Positions 16,650 to 25,241 of a stretch of 64,000 bases of DNA are shown here, piece after piece. The notes under the pieces were generated by a model, which saw only the letters and a program-made list of their open reading frames with translations, searched no databases and was not told the DNA's origin. The position numbers and the translations under genes are program-made. Source of the DNA: Nitrospira sp. (GTDB lineage Bacteria > Nitrospirota > Nitrospiria > Nitrospirales > Nitrospiraceae); NCBI GenBank assembly GCA_016715825.1, contig JADJXO010000002.1:620001-684000 (forward strand), in the 5' to 3' direction. The stretch's first letter is position 1. Every line of letters begins with the position of its first letter.

Positions 16650-17771
16650 TTAATGGGCTGCCCCAAGTGGGAGCGAGGAGAGGATAATGGAAAGGGCAAT
16701 CAAAATGATGATGATCCATTCAAGCACCTCCATACGCCTGGTTCCCGCTCGGTCCGACATCTTACCGTAGATGCTTTCCAAGGTCTGGAGTTTGCGAAGA
16801 ATACTTGCGTCCCATGCTTCTAAATGGAAGCGCTGCGAAACCAGACGATACACGCGTGCGAGGTATTGGTCGCCCAGGAGCTTCAGCGTATTGGTGACGC
16901 GCTCGAAGAGCAAGGCACTGTCGACCTGCAGTTGGGCGATATGGGTCACGTCTTTTTCGTGAGAGCCGGGTAACGATAAGAGTCGTGGTGTTCGGGACAA
17001 AGATTCATAGCTCTCGTCCAGCGCACGATCGAGTTGTTCATCCAAGATCCGCATCTCCAGCAGCTCGACGTTGGCGAACTCCAGTACCGCGCGAACGTCG
17101 TCCATCTCTTTCCCGAATAGCACGGCGGAATGCCAGTCGATGATCGCTGCGTCTTCTTGCCCAAACGAGATCCGGCAGGAGACGGCATCGGCAACTTCCT
17201 GTTCAGAGAATGGGGTCCGCTCGGCCCGCAGAATCTGAGCCAAATCAGTTTCGTTATTTTTCCATAACGGAGGGATGTCCGGGACAGCGGACTCAATCGA
17301 GAAGATAATGTAGTCCTCTACGTCATCCGCAATGGACGGCCGCTCGATGGCTGGGCCCAGTGCGTGGACCAACTGCTCCACGCGGGTGCGCGACTCGGTC
17401 AGTAGTCGGTCGTTTTCGTAGAGCGACTCGCTCAGATCCAATAATCGAGCATAGGGACCGTCAAGGGGAAAGCGATAGGTGATGGTGACCGCTCCGAAAT
17501 CGTACACCATGACCTCGACCGTTGGGCTGGCCTGATACTGACTGAGCTCGAAAACGCTCCCTTCTTGAACCAGCCGCAATGGGGCCGGTCGATACTCAAA
17601 ATATTGAGGCGCTCTGGCCTTATGACGTAAGCGCCCTCGTTCTGTCCCGGCGATGACCCGTCGCTCTGCATCAGTCAGGTTGATGGAGAGGCCGATATCG
17701 TACGCAAATAGCGCAAAACAGGTGCCTTTGGTGATAGTCACAGGTTCCTGCATGACGATATTCCTTACCAC
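16650..17771 (-). CDS. RMD1/DUF155-like membrane-anchored protein
   Basis: A 373-residue protein whose C-terminus MEVLEWIIIILIALSIILS is a single membrane anchor of the kind that closes the YagE/RMD1/Sif2 (DUF155) family. The middle has the family-like VMVYDFGAVTITYRFPL strand pair and a long helical part (RAVLEFANVELLEMRILDEQ and LQTLESIYGKMSDRAGTRR). N-terminal residues would face the cytoplasm. Mitochondrial members support translation; bacterial roles are unknown. It is divergent from phoX with a 209-bp space that holds a Pho-box-like array, so it may be co-controlled. The family call rests on the C-terminal pattern and is not certain. Confidence 0.58.
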   Translation of the reverse strand: MVRNIVMQEPVTITKGTCFALFAYDIGLSINLTDAERRVIAGTERGRLRHKARAPQYFEYRPAPLRLVQEGSVFELSQYQASPTVEVMVYDFGAVTITYRFPLDGPYARLLDLSESLYENDRLLTESRTRVEQLVHALGPAIERPSIADDVEDYIIFSIESAVPDIPPLWKNNETDLAQILRAERTPFSEQEVADAVSCRISFGQEDAAIIDWHSAVLFGKEMDDVRAVLEFANVELLEMRILDEQLDRALDESYESLSRTPRLLSLPGSHEKDVTHIAQLQVDSALLFERVTNTLKLLGDQYLARVYRLVSQRFHLEAWDASILRKLQTLESIYGKMSDRAGTRRMEVLEWIIIILIALSIILSSLPLGAAH

Positions 17772-17851
17772 CCAACTACTTTAACAAGTTTCACATCTCT
17801 CCTCTCGACAGGTCAACCTGCTCCCCCGAGGATTCGATCCGGCCCGGCAAC

Positions 17852-17891
17852 AATTAACGAATCCGTTACCAGACTTTCATCGATCGGTAAC
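17852..17891 (+). promoter_or_regulatory. Pho-box-like array upstream of phoX
   Basis: Four heptamers in strict 11-bp phase on the plus strand: AATTAAC, CCGTTAC, CTTTCAT and CGGTAAC, each separated by 4 bp. CTTTCAT is one base from the E. coli half-site CTGTCAT and CGGTAAC is one base from CTGTAAC. The last unit ends 89 bp before the phoX start codon. The same bases form an inverted repeat, CGTTACC-N15-GGTAACG (17864-17892), so a dimeric repressor site is an alternative reading. Confidence 0.55.
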
Positions 17892-17980
17892 GATTGGGTG
17901 AGAATGTGTCCCGGCCTAGAGAGTTCTGATGCCACGGAGGTAGCAATCCATCTATTCGGACCTAGGGAGGAGGAGAAGCT

Positions 17981-19995
17981 ATGTCGATCATTGATGATGA
18001 GGACGTAAGTCATGATTCTGACAATGAACATTTCCAAGAAATTGTGAACATGCGTTTATCCCGGCGCAGCTTCCTGGCCGGCGGTCTGGCTACGGCAGCG
18101 ATTATGTCACTCGGAGGGGCCGAAGCGCTTGTGAGGGTTCTCCTGCAGGAGCTCAAGAGAACGAGTACACAGCAGACACCGAAATGGGGGGAGAAGGACG
18201 TAGGGGCCGAAAGCTCAGGCTCGGGTTCGAAGCGGTGCCTATCTCTGCTATCGACGAGGTTGTGGTACCGAACGGATATACGGCCGAGGTGTTGATAGCG
18301 TGGGGCGATCCCGTCTCGAACGGCCCCTTGTTCAAACAGGATGCGAGCAACACCGCCGATGATCAGGCGCGCCAGTGGGGCATGCACAATGATGGACTTG
18401 TCTATTTCCCGATTGTTGGATCCCGGTACGGGTTGATTGTTCAGAACAATGAATACACTGACGATGGATTGCTGTTCCCTGACGGAGTGAATAACTGGTC
18501 GCAGGAGAAGACCAACAAATCGTTGAATGCTCATGGGGTATCGATTATCGAGGTCACTATGCAGGCGGGCTCCCATTTTGACATGCGGGGTCGTCGGGGT
18601 AAGTGGGATGTCGTGCGACCGTCTCGGTTTGCTCGTCGGATTACGGGTTTGACCCCGATAGACATTGGTGGACCTGCGGCGGGTGATCCACGGCTGGCGA
18701 CCAGCGAGGATCCGACCGGCACGCGTGTGCTGGGGACGCTCAACAACTGTGCCATGGGCGTCACACCTTGGGGTACCTACCTCGCCTGCGAGGAGAATTT
18801 CAACGGCTATTTCAGGAAGAATGGGACGCAAACTGATCTGGAGAAGCGGTACGGTATTACGGCGGAGGGGTTCGGCTATTTATGGCACACGACTGACAAA
18901 CGATTTCGCGTGGATGAGGAACCTCATGAACCGAATCGGTTTGGTTGGGTCGTCGAGATTGATCCGTTGATGCCTTCTTCAACTCCGGTGAAACGCACGG
19001 CCTTAGGACGTCTGAAGCATGAAGGGGCAAAGGTGCAGGAGGCCAAGAATGGTCGAGTCGTCGTCTATCTGGGCGACGACGAACGAAACGAATACATCTA
19101 CCGCTATGTCTCGAATTTGCCGTGGAGGCAGGCGCGCGCGCAGGGTATGAATCCCCTGGATGACGGCATCCTCTACGTCGCCAAGTTCCATGCGGATGGT
19201 ACCGGCCAATGGTTGCCGCTGACGCCGGACAATCCCAGGTTAGCCGGGTGGTCGCTCAACGACATTCTCATCAACACGCGCGGGGCCGCCGATGCCGTGG
19301 GGGCGACTATGATGGATCGGCCTGAGTGGATCGATACGTTCCCAAGGCATCTGACCGCGTTGGCAACGCTGACCAACAACAGCCGGCGCGGGACGACTCC
19401 ACCCTCGGTCAATAATCCGGACGGGACTACAGACGCCGGGTCCGCACGTCCTCCGGTAGACGCGCCTAATCCTCGAGCCATCAATAACTACGGACATATC
19501 ATCCGTTGGCGTCATCTCCAGGATTGGACTGAACCGACATTCGGCTGGGATTTCTTTGCCCTCTGCGGCGACCCAACGAGCCCGATCCACGGCTCGACGA
19601 TTCTCGGCGACAAGTATGGTTCGCCGGACGGTCTATATGTCGATCCCGGCGGCTTGCTCTGGATTCAGACCGATGTATCGACCTCCACCATCAATGCCGG
19701 TGCGTATACGGACTTTGGTCATAACCAAATGCTGGCCGTACATCCAGAAACGGGAGAGACTCGGCGGTTCTTGGTCGGCCCGAATCAGTGCGAAATTACC
19801 GGCGCATTCATGACGCCGGATCAACGGACGATGTTTGTCGGGATTCAGCATCCAGGAGAGCGGCCGGATGATCAGCCTAGTGACCCGAACAACCCGAAGC
19901 AATTCAGTTCGTGGCCGGACGGTCCAAACGGCGGTCGGCCACGGTCAGCGCTGATTGTCGTGACAAAAAACGACGGTGGCATGATCGGAAGTTAA
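17981..19995 (+). pseudogene. phoX: PhoX-type alkaline phosphatase, interrupted by one frameshift
   Basis: PhoX is a Tat-exported, calcium/iron-dependent phosphatase releasing phosphate from organic esters in the periplasm. A strong ribosome-binding sequence (GGGAGGAGGAG) precedes the ATG. The first frame gives a Tat signal with RLSRRSFLAGG and continues to about 18184; the homologous sequence then goes on in the frame one base back (LGFEAVPIS, VVVPNGYTAEVL, then CEENFNGYF, LGRLKHEGA, DDERNEYIYRY) to the stop. Adding one G to the run of six Gs at about 18186-18191 joins both parts into a protein of about 671 residues, the normal length. Everything else is intact, so this is a recent mutation, a sequencing error or a slippage site. 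Confidence 0.85.
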
Positions 19996-20061
19996 GACGA
20001 CTACAAATATAGCGGGCCGTTGGAATGCAACTCCAAGGGCCCGCCACGCAAGGAGGATGAT

Positions 20062-20490
20062 ATGCAGCCTCGGGTACCTCAATCACTACTGTCTTGGAGA
20101 GCACAGGAGTTTGGACATCTCCGCCTGTCGCAAGCCCAATCCTCTGCACAGCCATCTCTAGCGTCCTCGCTATGTCATCCGGCCAAGGTCTTACGTCGGC
20201 AGATGGTGGTCGGCGAGTTATTCAAGTATGTGAAAGAGATTCGGAGTCTCGATAACGGGTATGCCTTTAGATTTAACCGCTCGGATAATCTGGACGATCT
20301 GCTCGGGAAAATGGCGCAATACATCCTGCTCGAAAGTCTGAAGTCATCACGGCAGATATTTACGATCGATGAAGAACCGAAGACCAAAGGGTTTTGGTTG
20401 CAGGTGCGGGGGATTGAGGGTTACGTGCCGGATGTGGCATTGGTGCTGTTCCGTTCTCATTCTGATGGTCTGTGTGAGGCAACGTTTTAG
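20062..20490 (+). CDS. protein of unknown function downstream of phoX
   Basis: The start is set by the ribosome-binding sequence AAGGAGGATGAT before ATG; upstream in-frame starts have none. The 142-residue product has an unstructured Ser/Gln-rich N-terminus and an ordered part from about residue 50: VVGELFKYVKEIRSLDNGYAFRF, LLGKMAQYILLESLKSS and KGFWLQVRGIEGYVPDV. There is no signal peptide or membrane helix. I do not recognise the family. It is 66 bp downstream of phoX and could be on its transcript. Confidence 0.65.
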   Translation: MQPRVPQSLLSWRAQEFGHLRLSQAQSSAQPSLASSLCHPAKVLRRQMVVGELFKYVKEIRSLDNGYAFRFNRSDNLDDLLGKMAQYILLESLKSSRQIFTIDEEPKTKGFWLQVRGIEGYVPDVALVLFRSHSDGLCEATF

Positions 20491-20583
20491 TCCAAGTAGG
20501 TGATACCTAGGCAATCAGCTCTGAGTTATTACTGTGCTGGGCTGCTCCAGATCGGCCGAGGCCTTTACCAAGAGAGCGTGACG

Positions 20584-20615
20584 GCCGTCTGAGGTGTCTA
20601 TGCCTCAGCGACGGC
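20584..20615. terminator. hairpin between convergent genes
   Basis: GCCGTCTGAGG, an 8-base loop, then CCTCAGCGACGGC form an 11-bp stem with a 2-base bulge. It lies between the plus-strand gene ending at 20490 and the minus-strand gene ending at 20605. There is no clear T-run, so it may be an RNA-stabilising or weak bidirectional terminator. Confidence 0.4.
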
Positions 20616-20739
20616 GGTTCATAAGGATGATACGATCGATGACGTCCCTGCAGTGAACACAACGCATCGCAACGATTCTCGCTCCTCCTTCAACGATAAC
20701 CTCAGGGATGCTCATACCGGGACAACGTGCGCATTGCAT
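20605..20739 (-). CDS. small zinc-ribbon-like protein (44 aa)
   Basis: The start at MQCARC is chosen because GAAGGAGG stands directly upstream. The two pairs CARC and CVHC, 22 residues apart, form a typical four-cysteine zinc knuckle, with a hydrophobic strand (IPEVIVEGGARIVAM) between them and a basic end, NRRR. The layout suggests a nucleic-acid- or protein-binding mini-protein. No partner is known. The next element upstream on this strand is a triple Pho-box-like array about 290 bp away. Confidence 0.62.
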   Translation of the reverse strand: MQCARCPGMSIPEVIVEGGARIVAMRCVHCRDVIDRIILMNRRR

Positions 20740-21032
20740 AACCGCCTCCTTCATCTCCCTATTGCTTTCGGACAGCATTCGCGCGTGCCCTTTCCTTTGA
20801 GAGAAAGGGCACACGTCAGGGAGCCAGGGACTTGAATGGGAGGGCAGTATGGCTCCCTTGAGACTGAGATAGGCTCTTTTTTGACAATGGACGCTTCTTC
20901 GTCTGAACGGGCTCAACATGCCTTGTAAGTTATGTAGCCCGTGTGATCAATCTTCCGATATGTCGTACCGGTTACACAGACAGATGCCCATACTTTCATG
21001 GAGAAATCGTACAGCACCTGGTGCGCCAGACG

Positions 21033-21061
21033 GTTACCGTGAGGTTACGAGCAGGTTAAAT
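21033..21061 (-). promoter_or_regulatory. triple TAAC repeat in 11-bp phase
   Basis: On the minus strand ATTTAAC, TCGTAAC and CGGTAAC are separated by exactly 4 bp, all ending TAAC. This is the most regular of the six arrays in this region. It sits 92 bp before the acr3 remnant (plus strand) and about 290 bp before the zinc-ribbon gene (minus strand). Confidence 0.5.
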
Positions 21062-21153
21062 GTTCAGCGAGGTCATGAATGCCTCCTCATGAGCGTTGTC
21101 TTAGCAAGAATAGGTGATGTCTGAAAACCTATGACGGGGAGTAGAACGAAAAG

Positions 21154-21961
21154 ATGGGAGTGGGGAAGAGACCGACAGGATTGCTGGTGACCCTCTTCGT
21201 GAATTGGATTGTCAAGCCGTTTTCGATGGCCATCTTCGCCTGGGTATGTTTTCGGCTCGTGTTCTCTTCCTGGATGGCTCTATAGCCGGAACCATTATTT
21301 GGCGGCGGCGCCCTGTACCGCCATGGTCTTCGTCTGGAGCTATTTGACCGACGGGGATTCTGCGTACACTTTCGTCCAAGTCTCCGTGAATGATCTCATC
21401 ATGCCGGTGCTCTTCGCCCCCATCGTCGGATTTCTGGTCACCGGTGCCTCCGCGTTGACGGTCCCGCTTCCGGTCCTGTTCTATTCCGTCTTAACGTTTA
21501 TCGTGATTCCACTCATGATCGGCCTGGCACTGCGGCACTGGTTCATCACGCGATGGGGGCGAGCATGGCGCGAAGATCGGTTGCTTCCGCGGTCCGCCCC
21601 GATCACCATCCTTGGGTTGCTCGCGATGTTGATGATCCTGTTTGCGTTCCAAGCCGACAGTATCAGTGGCAAGACGTGGCACGTGGCGCTGATTGCCGTC
21701 CCCATTCTGATCCAGGTCTATTTCAATGCCTCCTTGGTCTATGCCTTGATGAAGTGGATCAAGGTGCCACATTCGGTCGCAGCGCCGGGGGTACTCATCG
21801 GCGCGAGCAACTTCTTCGAGTTGGTAGTCGCAACCGCCATCGCCCTGTTTGGACCGGAGTCTGGTGCCGGACTCGCCACCGTGGTTGGAGTACTGGTCGA
21901 GATGCCGGTCATGCTTTCCGTCTGTGCCTCTGTAATCGCACCCGAACCTGGTTTCCAGTGA
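21154..21961 (+). pseudogene. acr3: ACR3-type arsenite efflux pump, truncated and frameshifted
   Basis: ACR3 carriers expel arsenite through ten membrane helices. The first readable part, VTLFVNWIVKPFSMA, corresponds to about residue 90 of intact proteins, so the first helices are missing. This frame stops at about 21280; the homologous sequence resumes with LAAAPCTAMVFVWSYL, carrying the conserved Cys of the family, then VSVNDLIMPVLFAPIVG to the normal end. The join can be rebuilt as YIAG, TII, LAAAPC by supplying single bases near 21278-21302, one of them in a run of Ts. The later helices are open and well conserved, so decay is recent. Not functional as read. Confidence 0.85.
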
Positions 21962-21971
21962 AGCGGCCGGC

Positions 21972-22375
21972 ATGACACCCACCGTTCCCTTTCTGTGCAC
22001 GGGCAACTCTTGCCGAAGCCAGATGGCGGAGGGATGGTGGCAGGCAATCGGGTTGAAGTTCTGAGCGCAGGGACCAATCCGGTCGGGGTGAACCCGCAAG
22101 CCATTGAGGTGATGGCGGAAGTGGGAATCGATATCTCTCGTCACCGATCAAAGCACGTTGCAGAATTTCAGGGACGACGGCTCCACTATGTCATCACGGT
22201 GTGTGATCATGCCCAAGCGATGTGCCCGACGGAACCAAGGGGTGACGTTAGGTTGCATTGGAGGTTTGATGACCCTGCCCATGCGCAAGGGCCCGATCCT
22301 GAACGCGTGCGAGTTTTTCAGCGAGTACGCAATGAGATTGGTGAGCAGATTCTAAGGGTGGCTGCAAGCTACTGA
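21972..22375 (+). pseudogene. arsC: arsenate reductase (low-molecular-weight phosphatase type), frameshifted
   Basis: Thioredoxin-coupled ArsC reduces arsenate to arsenite. The N-terminal frame has the P-loop FLCTGNSCRSQMAEGW with the nucleophilic Cys and stops soon after; the rest of the protein (RVEVLSAGTNPVGVNPQAI, HVAEFQG, VITVCDHAQAMCP with the two resolving cysteines, and the end HAQGPDPER) continues in the frame one base back. One missing base at about 22035-22055 explains it. It starts 11 bp after the acr3 remnant, so the two formed an operon. The protein would otherwise be complete at about 134 residues. Confidence 0.87.
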
Positions 22376-22497
22376 TCACTCGGCGGAGTCTGGATCAATA
22401 TCGGTGCTGAAAGTTGAATGAGCACAGAACGGGGAAAAGTGGGATAAAGGGGAGACTGGTGGGTGTTGTGCTTGTCATCTGAAAAGATGGGGGAACT

Positions 22498-22829
22498 TTA
22501 TTGGGTTGGAGGCTGATCCAAGAGTTTGTAGCCGAGTGACTTGATAGAAATGATGGTGTTGTTGAGACTGGGATTTGCACTTTCAATCGGCGAACATGGA
22601 CGTCGACGGTTCGCGTCGTTCCGTAATAGTTGTACCCCCACACTTCGTTGAGGAGCACTTCTCGTGTCAGCACTCGTCCAGGATGACGCAATAAATGCTC
22701 CAATAGCCCGAATTCTTTAGCTGCGGGAGGTACTTCCTGGTTTTTGGCCGTGACTTCGTGTCTGGTCAAATCCATGTGAAGAGGACCATAGGCCAGGGAT
22801 GTGGGTTGCTGATCGGTGACTCGACTCAC
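22498..22829 (-). pseudogene. PhoB/OmpR-type response-regulator output domain remnant
   Basis: The frame from 22829 encodes a winged-helix domain: VTAKNQEVPPAAKEFGLLEH, HPGRVLTREVLLNEVWG, then RTVDVHVRRLKVQ. The end of the domain (NNTIISIKSLGYKLLD) is found in the frame one base back; an A lost from the AAA run at about 22571 explains this. The N-terminal receiver domain is absent, so at least 120 codons were lost. The sequence of the output domain is of the PhoB sort. A tandem Pho-box-like site lies just upstream, as expected for an autoregulated phoB gene. No histidine kinase gene is left nearby. Confidence 0.8.
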
Positions 22830-22879
22830 GCAGCTACCCTCACTGTTCGTTTCATCCTGTCAGTCAGCATATGCGGTTC

Positions 22880-22908
22880 GTGTTACAGGCGCGTTACGGT
22901 GACGTACT
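22880..22908 (-). promoter_or_regulatory. Pho-box-like site upstream of the response-regulator remnant
   Basis: Read on the minus strand: GCAGTAC, N4, CCGTAAC, N4, CTGTAAC. The last heptamer equals the CTGTAAC type of Pho half-site and the 7-4-7-4-7 layout is exact. It ends 51 bp before the start codon of the remnant. Confidence 0.55.
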
Positions 22909-22995
22909 GCCTATGGCCTATCTGGTAGAGGTGGGGAAATAATGCTGGTCAGCGAATAGGATGAAGACGCAGGAGCGAGAATTTCCACAATGCGT

Positions 22996-24726
22996 TCATG
23001 TGGTCGGTTCGTGCAGGCGGATGGTGTACAGGTAGTGGTAAAGTCCCTTACGTTCTAGTAGTTGCGCATGGGTGCCTTCTTCGACTAGTTTTCCCTTGTC
23101 GAGCACCAGGATCCGGTCGGCACGCTGAATCGTTGAGAGTCGGTGGGCAACCACGAAGGTGGTGCGGCCTTTCATGAGGCGCTGGAGCGCCTCTTGAACC
23201 AGGCGCTCGGAATCGGTATCCAGCGATGAGGTTGCTTCGTCCAATAGCAGAATCCGAGGATTTTTCAGAATCGCTCGAGCGATCGCGATCCGTTGGCGCT
23301 GTCCGCCGGATAAGTTGACTCCCTTCTCCCCAACCACCGTCTGGTACCCATCCGGCAATGCGGTGATGAAGTCATGTGCATGAGCGGCTTCGCTGGCTTC
23401 GCGAACAGCCGCTTCGCCTGCAGCCATCATCCCATACCGAATATTGTCGAGAATGGTGCCGCCGAAAAGGATTGTTTCCTGCGGGACCAGCGCAATCTGT
23501 CGGTACCAACTCTCAAGCCGCACGTCTCGAAGATCTCTTCCGTCGATAGTGAGGCGGCCCTCTAGTGGATCGTAAAAGCGGTGCAGGAGATTGATCACCG
23601 TCGTCTTGCCGGCGCCGGTTGGTCCGACCAATGCAACGAGTTCGCCCGGTCTGGCTTCAAAGGAGAGGTTGGACAACACGGCATATCGAGGATCATAGCC
23701 AAACGTGACGTTCTCCATCCGCACATGGCCCTCGATTGTGACGAGTGTCTGTGCGTCTGGGCGATCATCAATGTCCGACTGGGCATCCAGTATTTCGAAG
23801 ACGCGCTGCGTGGCTCCTTGGGCTTCCTTGATCTGCGTAAAGACACGGGCGGCTGCGCTGAAGGGCCCGATCAGAATGCCGGCGAACAAGACGAAGGCGA
23901 ACAGATCACCCGGTGTCACGGTGCCATCGATGACTTGCCGACCTCCGTACCACAGCACGGCGGTCGCCGATGAAAAGGTCATGAGGCTGATCACGGGAAT
24001 AAAGACGGCCATGATCCCGGCTCGACTGAGTGTGAGACGAAGCGTCTGATCGACCTGGTCGGCAAAGCGGTCTTTTTCCCGTTGCGCTTGCACGAACGAT
24101 TTGACGATGCGGATACCGGAAATCACTTCTTCGGCTAAGGTGCTGAGCGTGGCGGTATGGTCTTGAATCGATGTTGAAAGTGATTTCAGTCTGTGTCCAA
24201 ACAGTTTGGAAACCACCACGAGCAATGGAAGCAGAATCAGAATCAGGAGACAGAGTTGCCAGTTCATGAGGAGCAAGAAGGTAATGCCTCCGACGAACGT
24301 CACCAGTTGCTTCACCGCGTCAATGGGGGTTTCTGTCACGAGGGATTGAATGACCGTCACATCGGACATCAATCGGGACAGTAATTCCCCCGTGCGCCGA
24401 CGGGAAAAAAAGCTGAGCGTCAGCGTCTGGAGGTGGGCGAAGAGATGTTTTCTGAAATCGGCGATGACATGCTGAGAAACCCAGGCCGTCAGATAACTAT
24501 GGCCCATGGAGCAGAGTCCTTGGAGAACGACCAACCCCAAAAACATCCCGATCGACCGCGTCATTTGTTCGGCATCATGCTGGACCGTCACGATGTCCCA
24601 GAGAGTGCCAGCCAGTCGGACCAAGGCAAGATTGACGGCGGCGACTCCGGACACGAGGAGGCCTGCAAGGATTAGACGCCCCAGGTACGGTCGTACATAT
24701 GGAAGGAATCGCTTGAAAATCAACAT
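22996..24726 (-). CDS. MsbA-like ABC exporter (fused permease and ATPase)
   Basis: A 576-residue half-transporter that works as a homodimer in the inner membrane. Residues 1-320 hold six membrane helices (first at LAGLLVSGVAAVNLALV; fifth and sixth near VISLMTFSSATAVLWY and LFAFVLFAGILIG). The ATPase domain has Walker A GPTGAGKTT, Q-loop VPQETILFGGT, signature LSGGQRQR, Walker B ILLLDEATSSLD and the H-loop VVAHRLST. This set and length match MsbA and lipid/drug exporters. It is monocistronic between a phosphate-locus remnant and a small gene 94 bp upstream. Lipid A-core flipping is likely but not proven. Confidence 0.9.
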   Translation of the reverse strand: MLIFKRFLPYVRPYLGRLILAGLLVSGVAAVNLALVRLAGTLWDIVTVQHDAEQMTRSIGMFLGLVVLQGLCSMGHSYLTAWVSQHVIADFRKHLFAHLQTLTLSFFSRRRTGELLSRLMSDVTVIQSLVTETPIDAVKQLVTFVGGITFLLLMNWQLCLLILILLPLLVVVSKLFGHRLKSLSTSIQDHTATLSTLAEEVISGIRIVKSFVQAQREKDRFADQVDQTLRLTLSRAGIMAVFIPVISLMTFSSATAVLWYGGRQVIDGTVTPGDLFAFVLFAGILIGPFSAAARVFTQIKEAQGATQRVFEILDAQSDIDDRPDAQTLVTIEGHVRMENVTFGYDPRYAVLSNLSFEARPGELVALVGPTGAGKTTVINLLHRFYDPLEGRLTIDGRDLRDVRLESWYRQIALVPQETILFGGTILDNIRYGMMAAGEAAVREASEAAHAHDFITALPDGYQTVVGEKGVNLSGGQRQRIAIARAILKNPRILLLDEATSSLDTDSERLVQEALQRLMKGRTTFVVAHRLSTIQRADRILVLDKGKLVEEGTHAQLLERKGLYHYLYTIRLHEPTT

Positions 24727-24820
24727 GAGTGTTCAGATGGTCATCTCGACCACGAAATTGCGCCGACTCACGGTTCTCTGTGAAAATAGTAGTAGATTGA
24801 CGGGGGACAGGAGGAAGTGG

Positions 24821-25039
24821 TCAGAGTTGAGCAATCGATTCGATCAAGTTCTTATTGATTGCGACGAAGTCCGACCGATCCTTGTCGTTAATGAGGACAT
24901 CAGTCAGGCTGATAAACAGGCGTGCTTCTTCGTTGATCGCGTCGGAGACACGATTCCGCATCGGAGGGACCAGGAAGTCTCCGACATAGGTGCAATTGAC
25001 CGTCCGTACACGGATACGGACTTTCTTGCCCTCGGCCAC
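24821..25039 (-). CDS. small conserved-looking protein of unknown function (72 aa)
   Basis: A GTG start stands 5 bases after GGGAGGAGGG. The 72-residue product begins MAEGKKVRIRVRTVNCTYVG and continues with DFLVPPMRNRVSDAIN and ISLTDVLINDKD, a pattern of beta strands with one helix, and no signal or membrane segment. It lies 30 bp downstream of the 31-residue basic protein gene on the same strand and may be cotranscribed with it. Family not recognised. Confidence 0.68.
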   Translation of the reverse strand: MAEGKKVRIRVRTVNCTYVGDFLVPPMRNRVSDAINEEARLFISLTDVLINDKDRSDFVAINKNLIESIAQL

Positions 25040-25069
25040 GATACCCTCCTCCCGTCACGCAGGCTGAGT

Positions 25070-25165
25070 TTAGCTTTTTCGGCGAAGAAACTTCTGTCGC
25101 TGGCGCAGCTTCTTGTACTTGTGCTTGCGCATTTTCTTTCGGCGCTTCTTTAGAACGCTAGACAT
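25070..25165 (-). CDS. 31-residue basic AURKAIP1/COX24-type mini-protein
   Basis: The product starts MSSVLKKRRKKMRKHKYKK and ends FLRRKS; 18 of 31 residues are Lys or Arg. This matches the AURKAIP1/COX24 domain (mitoribosomal mS38) known as tiny stand-alone proteins in bacteria, where related peptides are small-subunit ribosomal proteins (bS22-like). A GGGAGATACGA ribosome-binding region precedes it. It probably binds the decoding region of 16S rRNA. It is easily missed because of its size. Confidence 0.78.
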   Translation of the reverse strand: MSSVLKKRRKKMRKHKYKKLRQRQKFLRRKS

Positions 25166-25241
25166 GCTTCGTATCTCCCAAGGGGCCAGAGTCTAAAAGC
25201 TTTCCATTCAAAATGCAAGCTCACGGTGCTTTTTATCCGTA

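Noticed and set aside
17864..17892. Inverted repeat CGTTACC-N15-GGTAACG as a repressor operator
   Set aside because: The same bases fit better as part of a four-unit direct-repeat array that recurs at five other places; kept only as an alternative.
22857..22875. CTGTCAG followed by TCAG as a Pho half-site
   Set aside because: It is out of phase with the better array at 22880 and its partner heptamer does not fit.
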